Positions 39,890 to 53,743 are shown, numbered from the stretch's first letter. The stretch: 64,000 bases of DNA from Cardinalis cardinalis (GCA_014549065.1 JACDOX010000024.1:6295577-6359576); one strand, 5' to 3'. The notes: generated by a model not told the origin, from the letters alone. A program made the numbers and translations.

Positions 39890-40415
39890 NCCCTTCAGCC
39901 AGTGCCTGGGAGCTTGCATCTGGGGAATTGCATCCAGTATGGGGCTCCCCAGTGCAAGAGAAAAGTTTATGAAGAAGAGCAAGTCCACCAGAGGAATGTT
40001 GAGGTGGTTTGGGGGTCAAGGTTTAAGTGTAGGAGGGGAGGCTGAGGAAATTGGATTGGCTCAAGTAGAAGATGAGAGGACTAAGGGGGATCTCACGGCT
40101 GACTTCAGCCCTCTGAAGGAGGGCATTTAGAGGAGATAAATATGGGACACGTTTAGTGGAAATGGCAGACAGCAGTCACATGTTGTTGAAGGAAACTCTG
40201 ATTAGTTAAAAGGCAAATAAGTGTCCACAGTGTATGTAGCTAAGCACTGGAAGAGGTGTCTCAGGTTTCTTTGCTCTTGGAGCCCTTAAGCAGCCTAGAC
40301 TGATCAAGGTAATGGAGCAAACTGATCTTTCTTCCAGGTTAGCCCTGTATGGTGCAATGCCTTTGATGAGATGGCCTCCAAAGGTCTCTCCCAACCTAGA
40401 GTATATGCTGATTTA
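39890..40415 (+). mobile_element. CR1 LINE 3' fragment, older copy, + strand
   Basis: This stretch follows the 3' end of an avian CR1 element in the sense direction. The CR1 order is recognisable: a decayed ATCCAGTATGGGGCTCCCCA block near 39931, a block matching GAGGCTGAGGAAATTGGATT near 40039, GGGGGATCTCAC near 40085, the AGCACTGGAAGAGGTGTCTC block near 40243, and a final GATGAGATGGCCTCCAAAGG near 40366 followed by CTCTCCCAACCTAGA. The first part is the end of the reverse-transcriptase frame and the rest is 3' untranslated region. It diverges from the consensus more than the copy near 60 kb, so it is probably an older insertion. The left edge is uncertain; weak similarity may begin near 39815. 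Confidence 0.9.
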
Positions 40416-41601
40416 GTGAATATCCTATGAATGATGGATTTTTTTTTAAGTTCTTGTTGCCTTATATACACTGAATAACTAAGAGAAATTATAGCAGCCC
40501 TCCCTTTAATGTCTGCTTACCAAGGGAGGTATTTGTAGTTAAGGGACTAGACCTAATTAATTTTGCTTACCATTGTCCCTCCAGATTTGTTTGTGGAACT
40601 AACAGAGATCACACTTTCATTTTACTGATGGATTGGAAAATAAGCTCTCCTGTCTTTGTAACTCCCTGGAGGTTCATCAGTTTTGAATAAACTGGTAACT
40701 GAATGGAGCTATTTGTATGANCCAAGATAAAAAGAAAAAATGTAGAGCCTTGCTGAATTCATAAAACATGCTATAGCTGTCAAAGCTGGTTTCTCTCTTC
40801 AAGGAACTACACGTGCTTAGACAAACATGTTATGTAGGGTTTTTTAATAGAAGCTCACCATAAAGCTTTCACTCTTGTCTTGTCATGCAGTCAGATTGTT
40901 CTTGAGAGTCTTAGTAAATTTTTGCACACATAAAAATTCGTCTGTCTTGGTCATCTCTCTTTGCCAGGCAGACNACGTGCATTATGTGTGTGGAATAGAA
41001 GTGTAAGGAATATGGATATGAAAAAGACCTTATAGGAGAAAGGATTCTTAAAAAGACAGGAATTTTGTTTTGAAAACTTCTAGCAGCTAGTATAGGGTAG
41101 CCTTTAAACTTGGGCTGTTTGACTGGATTTTATTGTTACATTTTCCCTCTGTGCTGCTTGTTGCTTTTGAATTGACTATTTGCTGAGACAGAGGGAAAGT
41201 TTTAAATTAGTGTTATGAGCAAACTTGCCTGAGCAAAGTTGTGCCTCAGCAACACAGTAATTTTGTTTTTCAGTTGACTGTGAACTAAATGTAGGAAAAG
41301 AAACTTCATTGGACAGCCCTGTTCATCAGAACATTCCCTTCAAAAAACCAATAGGGCTGAGCATAAGGTCAAATTAACTGTCTGTGATTTGCATTGTTTT
41401 CATGTGTCCCAGATTTACCTTTTCAAAGCAACTCCCTGGCAGGACTGTAGGATGTTAAGGTCTTTTTTGAGTGTATGTGGAATGGAGCAAGAGATAGGAT
41501 TGGGGAAAAAGTGCTCATGAATTATTTTAGTATCTTTTCCATTCCCCATTTTTTTTTCTATTTTGTGTCTTAGCTGGCAATCCTGTTGATCTCTCTGACT
41601 G

Positions 41602-41653
41602 ACCTAAATCAGGGGTTATGTTCTTTTAACCTAAACCAGGGGTTGTGTTCCTT
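41602..41653 (+). repeat. 27-bp tandem duplication
   Basis: ACCTAAATCAGGGGTTATG at 41602 recurs 27 bases later as ACCTAAACCAGGGGTTGTG at 41629, and the similarity continues through the following TTC-TT. About 22 of 25 compared positions match, so this is an old local duplication. No gene or element explains it. Confidence 0.85.
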
Positions 41654-44600
41654 CATTTCCATCTTCCAGGTTCTTCCTCCTTCTCCTGGGCTTGAATCAC
41701 TGTCATTGTGTGACTATATGTGTAGTTTAAACTATACATTATAGCTCAAATATCCTTTCCCCATTACATGCAGTTTCTGTGGGTGGTGAAATTAGGAGTT
41801 GTGTAGTGGAGAAATAGTTCCATAGAAATGAGTATTCATTGATTTCTGTTTCTTCCTTATTCGGTTTGCACCGTGTGTGTTTCAGGGATGGTTGGGGGTC
41901 TGAAGGTGCTGGTGAAAACAGCATTGCTTCCTCTGCTTATGGACTATGAAAGGTCTTTAAAAGCACTGGTGTGTACCTAGAAATGTAATAATGATAGAAT
42001 CCTGCTTTCTGTCTTAACATGGGCTGAGAACAATATGTGAAATACCATAAAACCTCATCTCATCTTTTTATACTCAGGCTGTTGCGATATATACACTCTT
42101 CAGCTATCCTGCTTGATTCAGAGGGAAAGAAGCCCAAACAAAACCTCAAGCAAACAAACAAAGCAACCCCACCAAGCCCTCTAGAAACTGCAGACAGAAG
42201 CCTGACACCAAACTTCTTCATAGTGGCATTGTGAGTGTCCTGAGGGCTCAGTCTGGGGAGAANAGTGTATAGCAAGAGGGGTTTGGCTATATATTGATGT
42301 GAGGTCACACCTGCCAGCCATGCATGTCTGTTTCTGCAGCATGTTTTGCCNTCTGGTCATGTTCAATGATTTGTTCAATGCTCTTGGTTGTAGATGCTTT
42401 TTACTATTAAAAGGTAAAGCTTAACTCGGGATGAAACATGCTAAGGGGAAAACAGACCAGTGATCTCACCCAGCATTGCTTTAGCAAAATGGTACACAAT
42501 GTTCTTTTGTCTCAGACAAACTGTCCTTTCTATTTCCTCTTAATGTAATTAGGAATGGAGTTCTGTTTTATCTGCTTCTGAAAGGTATTCATAGTATCAG
42601 CTTTTTTTCTTGTGCAGAAAAATAAAACTGCATTTCCAGGACCAGATCAGACCACAAGTTTAGAAACAATGCAGTATGGTTATAAAGAATATAACTGATG
42701 TAGTGTGTTAGAAATAGTATTGTTCTATCTGATAGCTTCATGGCAAAATAGGAATCATCACAGCCACAATTACATATTTCAGCTGCTCCAATTTATGTTT
42801 TTTGCAAGTGAAACAAAGCAGATGCTATCCTGTAGCAAAAAAGGCATTAGACTGAAACAAGGTGTGTATTATTGTCCTTTGCAGGTGTCTCTAGGTTGTG
42901 AATAATGTTGGATTCATTGGTCTTCCTCCTGGCTTTAGGGCTCAGCAGTGGTGGCAGGCACAGCTTTGGTGCTGTGAGATTTGGCTCTAGCTCTGCTGTA
43001 AACTTCCTGCAGTGGTGAGGGGGGTGGGGATGATGTTGTAGCTGAAGGTCAACTGAGAAAGATGCAATCTGCTGGAATTGTTAGCTTATTTGAAAAGCAT
43101 TTTTATCCCATAATGGCTAAAACGATGGGACAAGATGCAGAGTAGTGGTTTTGAGATGATTTGTATTGATCATCTTTGCTGGTGTCCTATTTTCCTACCT
43201 AATAAGTACTGCTGAGCTTTTTTGTCCTAAGCTGATGATAAGATACAAGGATTGTCAATACCTTTCATTATCATTATTTTGAATTTGCATATTAACACAC
43301 ACATCATAATTACCCTGTTCTTTATGGCTGTTTGTACAAGGGGAGAGGAAATAAAAAAATATCTTCATTTTTCATTTTGGTGTTTAAGTCTGGATGATAG
43401 GATGGGTGCAGTAACATATAATCACTAGGAAGGGCTATAGATAGCAGTCTTAGAAACTTAGCATTTTTTTCCTTTGTTTTAACATGTGACCTTTTCATCT
43501 CTTTGATCCCTTGAGCTGTGTACTGCATAACCTTGGATTAGTAGAAATAAGAAATGTTGTGCATCATCTAATGACATATTTCTTCTGGCGACATCAGAAG
43601 GTTAGATAAGATCTGTTGTAGAAAATCTGTGTAGTCTACAGGAGTGAAGGTTTCTAGCCAAGGATATTGTGACTTCCTTTTGCAAAGAAGGACAAAACTG
43701 AAACGGTCTGCCATGCTGGTTTATGTTAAAATGCTTAGGGAAGCCTTGAACATACATGAAATCATGTTAATTGTGTAAGAGTAGAGCTCATGTGCTCTCC
43801 TTTCCTACATGCTGACACTGGAAATACTAGTTAGAAGTTACTGAGGATTGGTACAACTTCTATCCCATTCTACATTTTTGAGAAGCTGCTTTTAATTCAC
43901 TTGCTGTTGATAGTGTGGTGTTCAAAATTCTTCTTGGGTGAAGGTGGTGAAGTATTTCTTCTTCCATCTGAAAGTTAAATAATGGTAATATATTACTTTT
44001 CAATCTGTGTTGTTGTTGTGTAGCCCTGAAGGTAAGTCGGTTTTGTTGTATCTTGGAACAGAAATGGATGGCAAATCTGGCTTCGTTCCAGCACCATCTG
44101 TAAAATGGGAGTAATGTTTTTATGGTTTGGAGATGGTGCAAAACTGGCAAAAAAGTTAAAAGATGACGATAATTTTTAACCATGCATAGTGCTTCTCTCC
44201 TCCTTGTTAATAAAACTGATATTCGTTTCTATCAGGAAGAAAAATAACCAGTATTAGAAGGAATCTTTAAATAAAATTACTTCTCTCTTTAAAGGTTAAA
44301 AAGAATGCTGTAGTCTTGCAGAACAGAAATGTGTAGGCATTGTGCAGAAACATTTGAGATGCAATTAATTATTTTAAATACTAGGTACANGGGGAGACAA
44401 GCCAGTCTCATTTTATGTGGAAGTTCCAAGGTGCTTGAGGTTGGAGTTGTTTGAAGTACTGTGTGTAGAAATAGTAAAGGTAGAGGCTGGNTTTGATGCC
44501 AGGCTGCATCTTCTGTCCTCTAGTTGCAGCTCTTTCCTCCTGCTCCTGGCACAGGGAGAAGTGACACCTGCATTGAGTGATAGCCCAAGAACTGGTGCAG

Positions 44601-44806
44601 TGTGCTGAAGTGCCCTGCAGGGAAATGCTTCTTCTTTTGACAGTTTGCATCAGTCACACATTGGCCAATATTATTGAGTGCAACAAATCTATGGTGATCT
44701 TCANATTTAATTGATGGCTTTTAAGAAATCTGTGCAAAAGCGTGTATTTCAGCTATACCGTGTTGTGAGTGATACTTACAGAGCTGCTCAGTTGTCTCAT
44801 TCACAG

Positions 44807-44869
44807 GGCGGGCTTGATGAACTACAGGGGAAATATCAACTTATTGTNGGCCAACGGAATTAAAGATTT
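44807..44869 (+). CDS. Candidate internal exon, 63 bp, unidentified protein
   Basis: An acceptor with a pyrimidine tract ending TCATTCACAG precedes this segment, and the donor TTT/GTGAGTATT follows it. The length is an exact multiple of three. Two of three frames contain stops (TAA in frame 1, TGA in frame 3). The remaining frame enters after one base and reads AGLMNYRGNINLL, one codon with an unresolved base, then ANGIKD. An exon of this kind could be skipped without breaking the frame. It contains CpGs at GGCGGG and AACGGA. I cannot assign a family; the residues resemble an amphipathic helical repeat, but that is an impression only. Confidence 0.3.
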
Positions 44870-47800
44870 GTGAGTATTTCCCATTATTATAACTGAAAGC
44901 AACAGCTACATTCTTTCTCATATAAGAGGATGTGTAATGATTATAGTGAGATGATGTTACAAATGGTAAAATAAACTTCTGTGCATAAAGTTATTTGACA
45001 GCTCATCTAGTCTGAATCAGCATTTTCTTTCCTTTAATCTCAGAGTGTACCAAAGGGATTCTGCTCCCCTCTGTCTACCTACCNTTACTAAATGTCTTAT
45101 CAGAGTCTTTGCATCTGTTTGGAAGAAAAATAGTGTGAGAAGGAATTTTCCGATAGGTGGGCCTTTAGACTAGAAAGAGACGAGAATAGCTTTTATATGA
45201 GAGAAGTATCCTTCAGGATATAGAGGAGGGGGAAAACTTGACACAGGGAAATTCAATTGTTCAACCTAGAATTTTTGTAACTAATGTTTTCAGAGGTAGA
45301 CAGAATAACAGTTCAGGAATCCAGTTTGAAAGTGCTTTTGCAAAGCTTCTCGTGGGAGAAGTGAGGACGGACTGCTATTTTTGCTCTGGCATTTTAGCAA
45401 GTACAAATCTTTAGCTTTGGCATTTCTTATCTTGAAAATCTATTCTTAGTTTAAACCTAAATAGCAAAACTCACACACATGCACTGAAGTATTGGCTGTA
45501 TCTGACACTGAATGAAAGCACCTATAGTAACAATGGATTTTAAATAAATATTTAGGATTTTTTTTTTACTTGGCATCAGAGCTCCAGTTACCTCAGAGCA
45601 ATACCTTTTCATCACTGTTCATTGTGGAGGAAAATGCTTCTGATTCATTGCTGAAGTGGAAGCTCTCAGTAGCCAAACTGCAATCCTGATATCTAGGCTG
45701 TGAGATCAGAATTTTTAATGAATTTTTTTGTTTACTTCAGGCAACTGAACTGTAAAGATGTTAGAATTGTTTAAAATTTAGCCTTTCATAGAACTAATCT
45801 CAAACCATGTTATGAAGTTCCTTTCCATGGAGTCCAGTGTACTTGTTTGAAGTAGAAGCTAGTCACATTGCTTGAGTATATAAATGGTGTTCTCGATCTC
45901 CAAGCTGGATCACTGGGAAGAAGACGTGAAAATACAGTTAAGACTGTCTACATTTAAAGCATANTTCCACTGGTACTAATTGAAATGGTGCAAATGGTTG
46001 AAGTGGTTGGTTGCTAGTTGTTTAGAGCCAGTTCTTCATCTCTTTTGGCCAGTCAAGGCGCCTACAGCTGCTCAATGTGTCTAAGTTTAGTACAGGATGG
46101 AACGAAAATTATTTCATTAAAATGCATATAGGAAGAAAGGAATTCAAGACAGCTAATAGTAATTGATCTCTAAAAAGATTTCTGTAAACAGAAAAGAAAA
46201 GGCACAGACTTAAAAATGGGTTTCTTGTGAGATATGGGATTTGTGAGATCATCCAATCTCATGAAAAATGTCTTTGGTACCTCCTAGTTCATCAGGTTTG
46301 TACNTCTGCAGCATTTCACATGATACAAACAGAACAAAACTTTTGGTATGTAGTCATTTTACAGAAAAAAAAATAGAGTGAATAAGCTTTTTAATGTACT
46401 CCCTTTTTTCAGTTCATTTTCTAGCACTGAAAGCCTTTCCTCTTTCAAATGAGCATGGAATCACAATTTGATCATATCCTTTCCAAGATTCTACTGTTTA
46501 AACAGATGGGGGAAAAAAAGAAACAGCAAATACAGCTCATTGCAGCAGATGATTCCAGCCGGTGTGTTTAGAGGAAGTTTAGCTGCCAGAGAGCTTTTCT
46601 GTTCCTTAGTGATTCATTTTAGAACAGCCCTGCCTGAAGCACTCATGGTGCTTGCTGGGTTTCCTTCCTGGGACTTACTGGTTTCAAGTTTCTTTTCTNT
46701 GTACCCTTGTAACCCTGACATGGATTCTGTGACTGTAGGGACCATAAAAGATTGGTATTGTGCTGCTGCTCTGGAGGGCATGGAGGTGTTTGATGTGGAA
46801 GAGACTGAATCAATCAAACAGTTTTAGAGTGGTCAGAGTATTACAAATATCTACTTTCATAAACCTGAAGAAATGGGATGTAAGCTGTAGATATTTGTAG
46901 TATTCAGAGGTTATATTTAAGTATGTGGTCACTTCAAGGCTAGGCAGAAATTCCTGGTTACCTTCTTGTGTGATCTTTTATCTTACTAGAGCTGACCCTT
47001 CACTGATCTTCAGCTGGTGTGGTTGATGTTTGTCATTGTGGAGAAGGCCTTATCAGAGGTAGCTTAGGAGCTTTGCTTTAAAGGGTGATGTAGATGTTTT
47101 TGCCTTTGGAGCTGTGGCCCTCTGGAGGGTAGCCCTTAGAGAATGACAGTGTAAAGCCTGGGGGTCATGATTCTTTGCTCTTAAACTTGATGCTGTTATC
47201 AGGGTACAGAAATGTTCTTTATTGACTGAAATGAAAACAAGCATAGGGAACATTTCATGCTCCTAACAAACTGCATCTTAGGAAAACTCTTAATTCTCTG
47301 TAGTTTACTTCATTTGGGAGATGTTCAAAGTAATAGAAATACAATCAAAAGACTGTTCTAAGTCATAGGGATGGAATAGGTTGACTCTTACTTTGCGTTT
47401 TTCTCACAGCTGGGTAAGATGTCATTAAATGTCAAGCACAATTTTCAATATCAGCAGTGTTACTGAAGGCTTTTTGAGAATTTTGCTGTCCTAAAAAGTC
47501 TAGCACATAATTTCTCAGTCTTTGGACACCAGGAACACTGGAAAACTATAATGAAAATAGTGTGAGGTTTCTGAGTAGCACTCTAATAAATGAAGTTATA
47601 AAATAACTTCTCATTTTAAATTTGTAATTAAGAAAATGTGCTCAAATTCATCCTATGATTTAGTTTTTCCGTCCCCATGACAATAAATAAATAGCTGTTG
47701 TCAGATTTTCTATTTACTGTATAACTTGGTTAGATGGATCAATGTGCATCTTCTGGCTACAGCAACTTGCGTGCTTAAGTTAAGGATTTTTTGCTTTTGA

Positions 47801-50434
47801 CAGTGACTTTTGGCCCAAAGCTGGTTTATGCTGTGAGGGTCTAATGTGGCATGAATCTGATTCAATACAAGCTGGAGAATGAGTTCTCCAAAAGATGAAA
47901 AAGGAGAGCTGAGTAAAACCTAAGGAGTCCAGAGCCAGCTGAGTCTTAAAAGCTGAGCTGTTCACTTAGCAGTTGAACTGAAATGACCTCCACAATTTGT
48001 GGCTGGGTTTTTTTGTTGGAAAAATTTGGCTAGAATCATGTCTACTATGAGAGCGTGTGGTACATGGCTGGTCTGGAGGGATTCATCTGCTTCGTATGCC
48101 AGTATGTAACCACAAACCATATGTTCTTAGCTATTGAGTACATCTCTTATGGCTTTTAGGAGTTGGGAAGGAGCCATTAGCCTCAAAAAAATTAGTCTGG
48201 GGTGGGGGAAATATCTCTGCAATGGTCTGTTTCATCAGGGGCTTTTGCTTAGTAAGCATATATACCATGTTAAATAAGGATGTGGAGAAATATGTACCAA
48301 TGAATCTCAGTGGCACTCTGCCAGTCTGACTTGAGGAAGACTTTAATCATGACTCAGTTGTGGAGATTTGATAAGATATTAAGAACTTGAGCAGAGAACG
48401 TCAGTTTAATGTAAGTAGAAACACTAAAACATCTTCTCTATAGTTGTGATAAATTGCTTATGCTTTGGAAGAAGGTAAAATTACTCCCCTCCTCATTAGC
48501 TTAAATTAATTAATCTTCCTGGCTTGTTAATAAGAGGAATAGTGAAACATTGAATTTTGTCAGCTTCCTTTAATATCTTGGGTAAAAATTCTGATTTGCC
48601 CCTCATATTGCAGTGCATACCTGAAAATCCTCCTCCGTTCCCATGACTAAACCCACTAATAAGTTCAGGACAGATAAGTTGAACTTTTCTTTCCTGTATG
48701 ACTTAGGAGAAGCATAAAGGGCTCTGTATAGAAGAGATGCCTTTAGAGAAAATGCCTGAATTTCTCCTACTATGTTCCATAGTCTTTGTGGTGATCAGTG
48801 GAGAAACTTGGCCTGCATAGAAGAGGTAAAAATAAATTCAACTTTACCCATTTAAATGTTTTTGAATGTGATATCTAGCTCAGAGGTGCTGTAGGTTTGG
48901 ATATACAATATTGTTCTGTTCTTAAATTGCTACCAATTTCTTTATTATGGTAATTAACTTCTGTATGTGGTATGTGCTGCATTGTGCACAAGAAGCAGAA
49001 AAATGGTGCTTGGATAACTGATAGAGTATCTACATATTCTGAGTTTTAAAAAAAGAATTTGCAGACAGAATTGTACCTCAAGGTCAGCTGTCAGACAAAG
49101 CAAATGGTGAAATTGAAGCATTGACAGGTGACAAGAAAAGTGAAATTTTGTCTTCATAGCACCATAGTCTGTCTTATAGTAGATGAAATAGCTATTCCTG
49201 AATTATATGAGTGTTGCACCTTGCTATTCCTAGCCCAGACTTTTCCAGGCATATTATAATTTTGCAGATCTTAGCATGGACAGAAGGAAGAGTGATTAGA
49301 GGCCTTTTTTTGTTTTTTTTTTAACATTAGAGTGGAGAGGCTTACTGGCATACGTAATTTGATAAAGTGAAATGGACAAAACCAGTTGGAATACTTAGAA
49401 TTCTTGTAGACCATCAGGCTTTTCCTGTTACTGTATAAACCCAGAATATTTATCTTCTTTCTCTTTTTTCCCCCCTTTATTAAATACTCACAGTATACGC
49501 TATTAGTTATCCATATCCAAGACTGAATAATATTTGTGTTTGTGTGGGAATACCTATTCCTGCTTTCTGACTTCCTGCTTCTGTGTAAAATGTAATGCCA
49601 TTGTGATTATCAGGCTGTGTCAGTATGGTCAAGGTCTTGTTACATCAAGGTTTGTAAATGACTCTGCAGAATTGCTGCAGAAGGCAAATATTAGAGGTAT
49701 TTATTGCTGCCATCCAATATTTGAAGCAAGCTAAGACTATGGTTCATGATATTCTGTAGATGAGCAATAAATAAAAGAAGCATTTGACCAAAAGCTGACA
49801 GTGGAAAGCAGTAGCCTGTGAGAATGCTAGTCAGTGGTATTCCCTTGGGCTGGAGGTTTTAAAAACAAACTAACATGTGAAAATAGTTTTTAAAAGGAAA
49901 ACAAAAGGTTTATACAGTAACTTAAAGTTCATTAAAACATTCAAAAAATACTTGGACTCCCCAAATTTCATTTAATGGGTGCTGAAATCATGGCTTAATT
50001 TAAACATTTCAAGAACTGAAAGCGCATGTGAGAGTATTGTAGCTAGTATGCGTAACCAGGTACCCACAGCTGTTGTCTCACAAGCACTAAATTTCTAGCT
50101 CTTCTGGAAGCAGTCACTGTTTTTAAATTTGATTTCTAGCATTTGGGAAGCAGTGAATGCAGTTTTACTAATCAACTGCACTTGTTGGTAAAATATCATT
50201 TGCTGTTTAGTTAGGTAAGAGGTGTATTTTATTTAGACATTTTTCAGTTAAAACCTCATGTAGTTTATAAGAGGATAAGTACAGAAAGCATCAGTCTGTC
50301 AAAGCAGCAAGGCTGTCATTGCTACGGTGACAGTCTGTTCCTGTTTTACGGATGCTGCCCTCTATTTGGCTTTGTTTTCTGAAATTTGGGAATATACCTC
50401 TTTTTATTTATCTCAGAATACTAAAGGATATTGT

Positions 50435-50459
50435 TGTATGTCCCCTCTGGGGACATACA
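50435..50459. repeat. Perfect 11-bp hairpin, 3-base loop
   Basis: TGTATGTCCCC pairs perfectly with GGGGACATACA around TCT. AATACT (50417-50422) and AGTATT (50459-50464) can pair outside it, leaving an asymmetric bulge on the left arm. The GC-rich stem stands out from its AT-rich surroundings. Confidence 0.85.
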
Positions 50460-53400
50460 GTATTTAAAAGAATTGCCGTTCTGATTCCCATAAAATGTCA
50501 GTTATATTTTATGCGAGATGATGGTGATGTGGTTACATATTGAGGTAATTTAGTACCCGAATAACTAACTTATGTAGTAAAAACTGCACAAGAATTGCTT
50601 CCTAGTTCAGTTCAGCTTTTCATTTTTATATACTCAAGTAAGCAGATTAATAGCTAATCTTAAAGTTTAGAAAATGAAATGCTTGATCTCTGGTTTATAG
50701 AGGCCACAGAATTTGTTTAATCATCTTCTAAAATGTAGGTAAACATCATGTGTCTCCTGATGGACTGAAAGCTACTTTTCTTCCAGATAAGCTAGTAGGC
50801 TTTGCTGTGACATTTTAAAGCAAGTTCCTGCAGTGATATAGGTGCACTAGTTTTGGTTTTCTAATGCAAATAATAGAAGCAAATAATTTATTATTACAGT
50901 ATTTAACATCTTAAAAAGTTTCTGGTTTGGTATCATGCAATATATTTTAATGTTTACAAGTAAGCAGAAGTCTGAGCTTGCTACAGTTCCTCTCCATTTT
51001 GCATGATTTGCACAAACATCTTTGCTAAGTAATTACTTGAAAATTTTGTGTGTAGTAATTCTTCCTGAAAATACTGGATGGAGTATTGGATAGTTTCACT
51101 TTGACACAAGAGTTGAATTACATGTGTTGAGCTTTTTAAAGTATAAGCAAGTTTTCTTTGACTGCAACATCTTACTAACAGTTTGTATGATTTTGTGTAG
51201 CTTTTGGAGACTGCAAGAACATTTGCCTGTAGGGTTTCAAATGAAATGAGCTTTCTACAGCTGTTAGCTTCCAAATGCCAAGAGTCCACAAATTAAACTG
51301 TTCCTTGTTGTTTTAAAGAAAGATCTTCAAGCATGCTTGTAACCCCCTACAAAACCCCTCTCCCTTGATATTAACCATATCTGAGAATGAAAGCAAGATA
51401 TGTCAAATGAAAAATAAGAAAATACGATCTTCTGTATATATTTCAATATATATTTAAGCTTGAAAATTGATGTTGAATGTACAAGTCTTGTTCCCATCAG
51501 CTGTCTGCATTAAATCATATAGCAGCTTTAGCTTTATATTTAGGATGTGGAAAAAATAGTTCTGTCAAAACAATATGAACATTTATTATGCAAATAGCCA
51601 AGAAGCATGTTTTGAACTTTTGAGTCTTAAACTTGTCAGCTTCTGGTGTGCGTTGTGTGGACAGGCTCTCCAAGAGGGTGTCAGGATCCTGGAGTAAGAG
51701 GCTGGGAAATAATTTACACTTCCTGCGGGCTCCACTGGAACAGGCATTCTCTGAGTTCTTAAACATGTAGTTCAAGTACAATCTTTCCAAACCTTAAAAA
51801 GCTTTTATGCTCTTTTTTTCCCCTTCCAAACTATGTGTGTGCAAATTAGGACAGAATCATTAAAATGCGTGGGCACATGCATGAGTGCTGATGCATTCAC
51901 TGTTGCCTTGTGTGCTTTTGAGAAGGACTATTGACAATTAAAACCGATGTTGTATTTGGACCAATTTTAATTTTATTGCTATGTCCAGATATACATATCT
52001 GCCTTACCTCCTCACTTACTAATGCTAAATATATGTATTCAAAAGGAGACTTAAGCTGCCTAGTTTCCAATTCCTGCTTCTTTCTCTCTCCGTGGATTAT
52101 TTCAATGCTCTTCATTTAGCAAATGAGGAAAGCAGCATTATTTAATACAGCTCACCCACATTAATGAAGTTTGGCAGCTAAAGAATTTACATGTTATAAT
52201 GATGTGCTTGTGTACAGCAGGTTTTAAAAGAATATATAATGAACTGTAATGGAAAAAGGTATGATGGGACAGATAATATTTGTAGTGAATGTGCAGTCTG
52301 TTAAGAATGCAGAAGGTTTTCCCTCTGAGAATGGTACAGTTTCTTCAAGTATTTTAACTTTTCCGTTTTGTAATCTCAGAGAAGAAAGTTTTCATTTCTT
52401 TGTTGTTTGTTTTTTCTGAAATACTAACCAATTTCGTACTTTATTTCAACAGAAAGTCTCATGTAAGTCCAAAACACAGGTTAAATGCCTATTTACTTAA
52501 TGAGTAAGATTAAATATAAGACAAAATGGCTTAAACTTAAACTTGCTTCAGGGAAAACAATCTTGCTGGGTTCAGAGCTGATGTTCAAGTATTGTAAACA
52601 GTGGGAGCAAGTGAATTCCAGGGAAAGATTGCACCNGTGGAGATCACTTACTCCAGGTTTAGGCTTCTTGCAGTAATGACCTGGAATGGTTCTCAGCTGC
52701 TGTTCGTTATAAATCTGAACAATTATGTCAGTATAATAGGATGCAATGAAGAGCAGTATCATATTGTTTTGGAGGATATCATCAGAGCTTGGGTTCAAGC
52801 CCCAAAGATTTAGGTCTTCTTTATGTGCAGTTTGCAAAGAGGGGTGAGCACTGAACAGGCTTTGTGAGAGGTGGGTATTGCCAGGCCAGGCTGAGCCTTG
52901 CTGCATGAAAGACTCTCATATACTCACCTTGTTACCTCCTCGTGGCTTAAGCAAAGTTGAGAGAGGGAGTTTCAGTGTCCTGTCAGTATTTCTAGACTGA
53001 GAGGTATCCTTTTTTCTTTGTTTTGTTGGTTAAAAAAAGGAAAACGGAAAGGTGCCATTAGGAATTGTGACCTGCATGTATTCACCAGGTTACTTCCCTG
53101 ATCCGTAAATTCCTCAGATCAACCTTGTTAGAGATCACAAGGTTAAAAGAAATGTCAGAACTTGAAAAGAATATAAGGGTAAGAGTTATGGCAATGGTTC
53201 TGATGGTTGAGGAAATCAAAATTTTGAAGCCTTATGTTGATGATGTAGAATTCCCTGCAAGTTGTCACAGCTTCTCTCATTTAGAGAAATAAATCCAATT
53301 TATGCTGATATTTAAATTTCAAAGCATATTGCATGTTACAGTGATGTCTTTTGATCTATATACAGAGTATCTGAGACTTTGAATGCAAGTGACACTCCTT

Positions 53401-53743
53401 GCTATAACTAAATTAATAAGGAGGAATCAACATAAAAGTAATTAGCATCTTCATGTCCTCAGTCTAAATTCAGAGGAACTGGCTTGCAGAAACAATGAGA
53501 ATCAAAACTTTTTCTTGTGTGCCAAAAAGCTGCAAATCAAAAGATATAATGCAGAACATACTGTTATAAACAGTTTTTTTCCTCTTTAAGGATCATGTAA
53601 TTAAATACAAGCAGCTGCAAATACATTAGTGTTGTTGGGGAAATAGAATAAAATTTTTACTTGCCTACTTGCAAAAAAGTGAAAAAAAATCCCTACTCCT
53701 TCTCCCCCTGCAAAAATACCCCAAACGGACCTAAACCTCATTA

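Noticed and set aside
46468..46827. 119-codon + strand frame with an acidic C-terminal end
   Set aside because: The end looks protein-like, but the start is non-ATG, no convincing acceptor precedes it and no family is recognisable.
53090..53290. Open + strand segment with helix-like residues (ITRLKEMSELEKNIR)
   Set aside because: A donor-like AAGG/GTAAGAG exists at 53173, but the acceptor side is weak and the frame runs on through it to a stop, as chance frames do.
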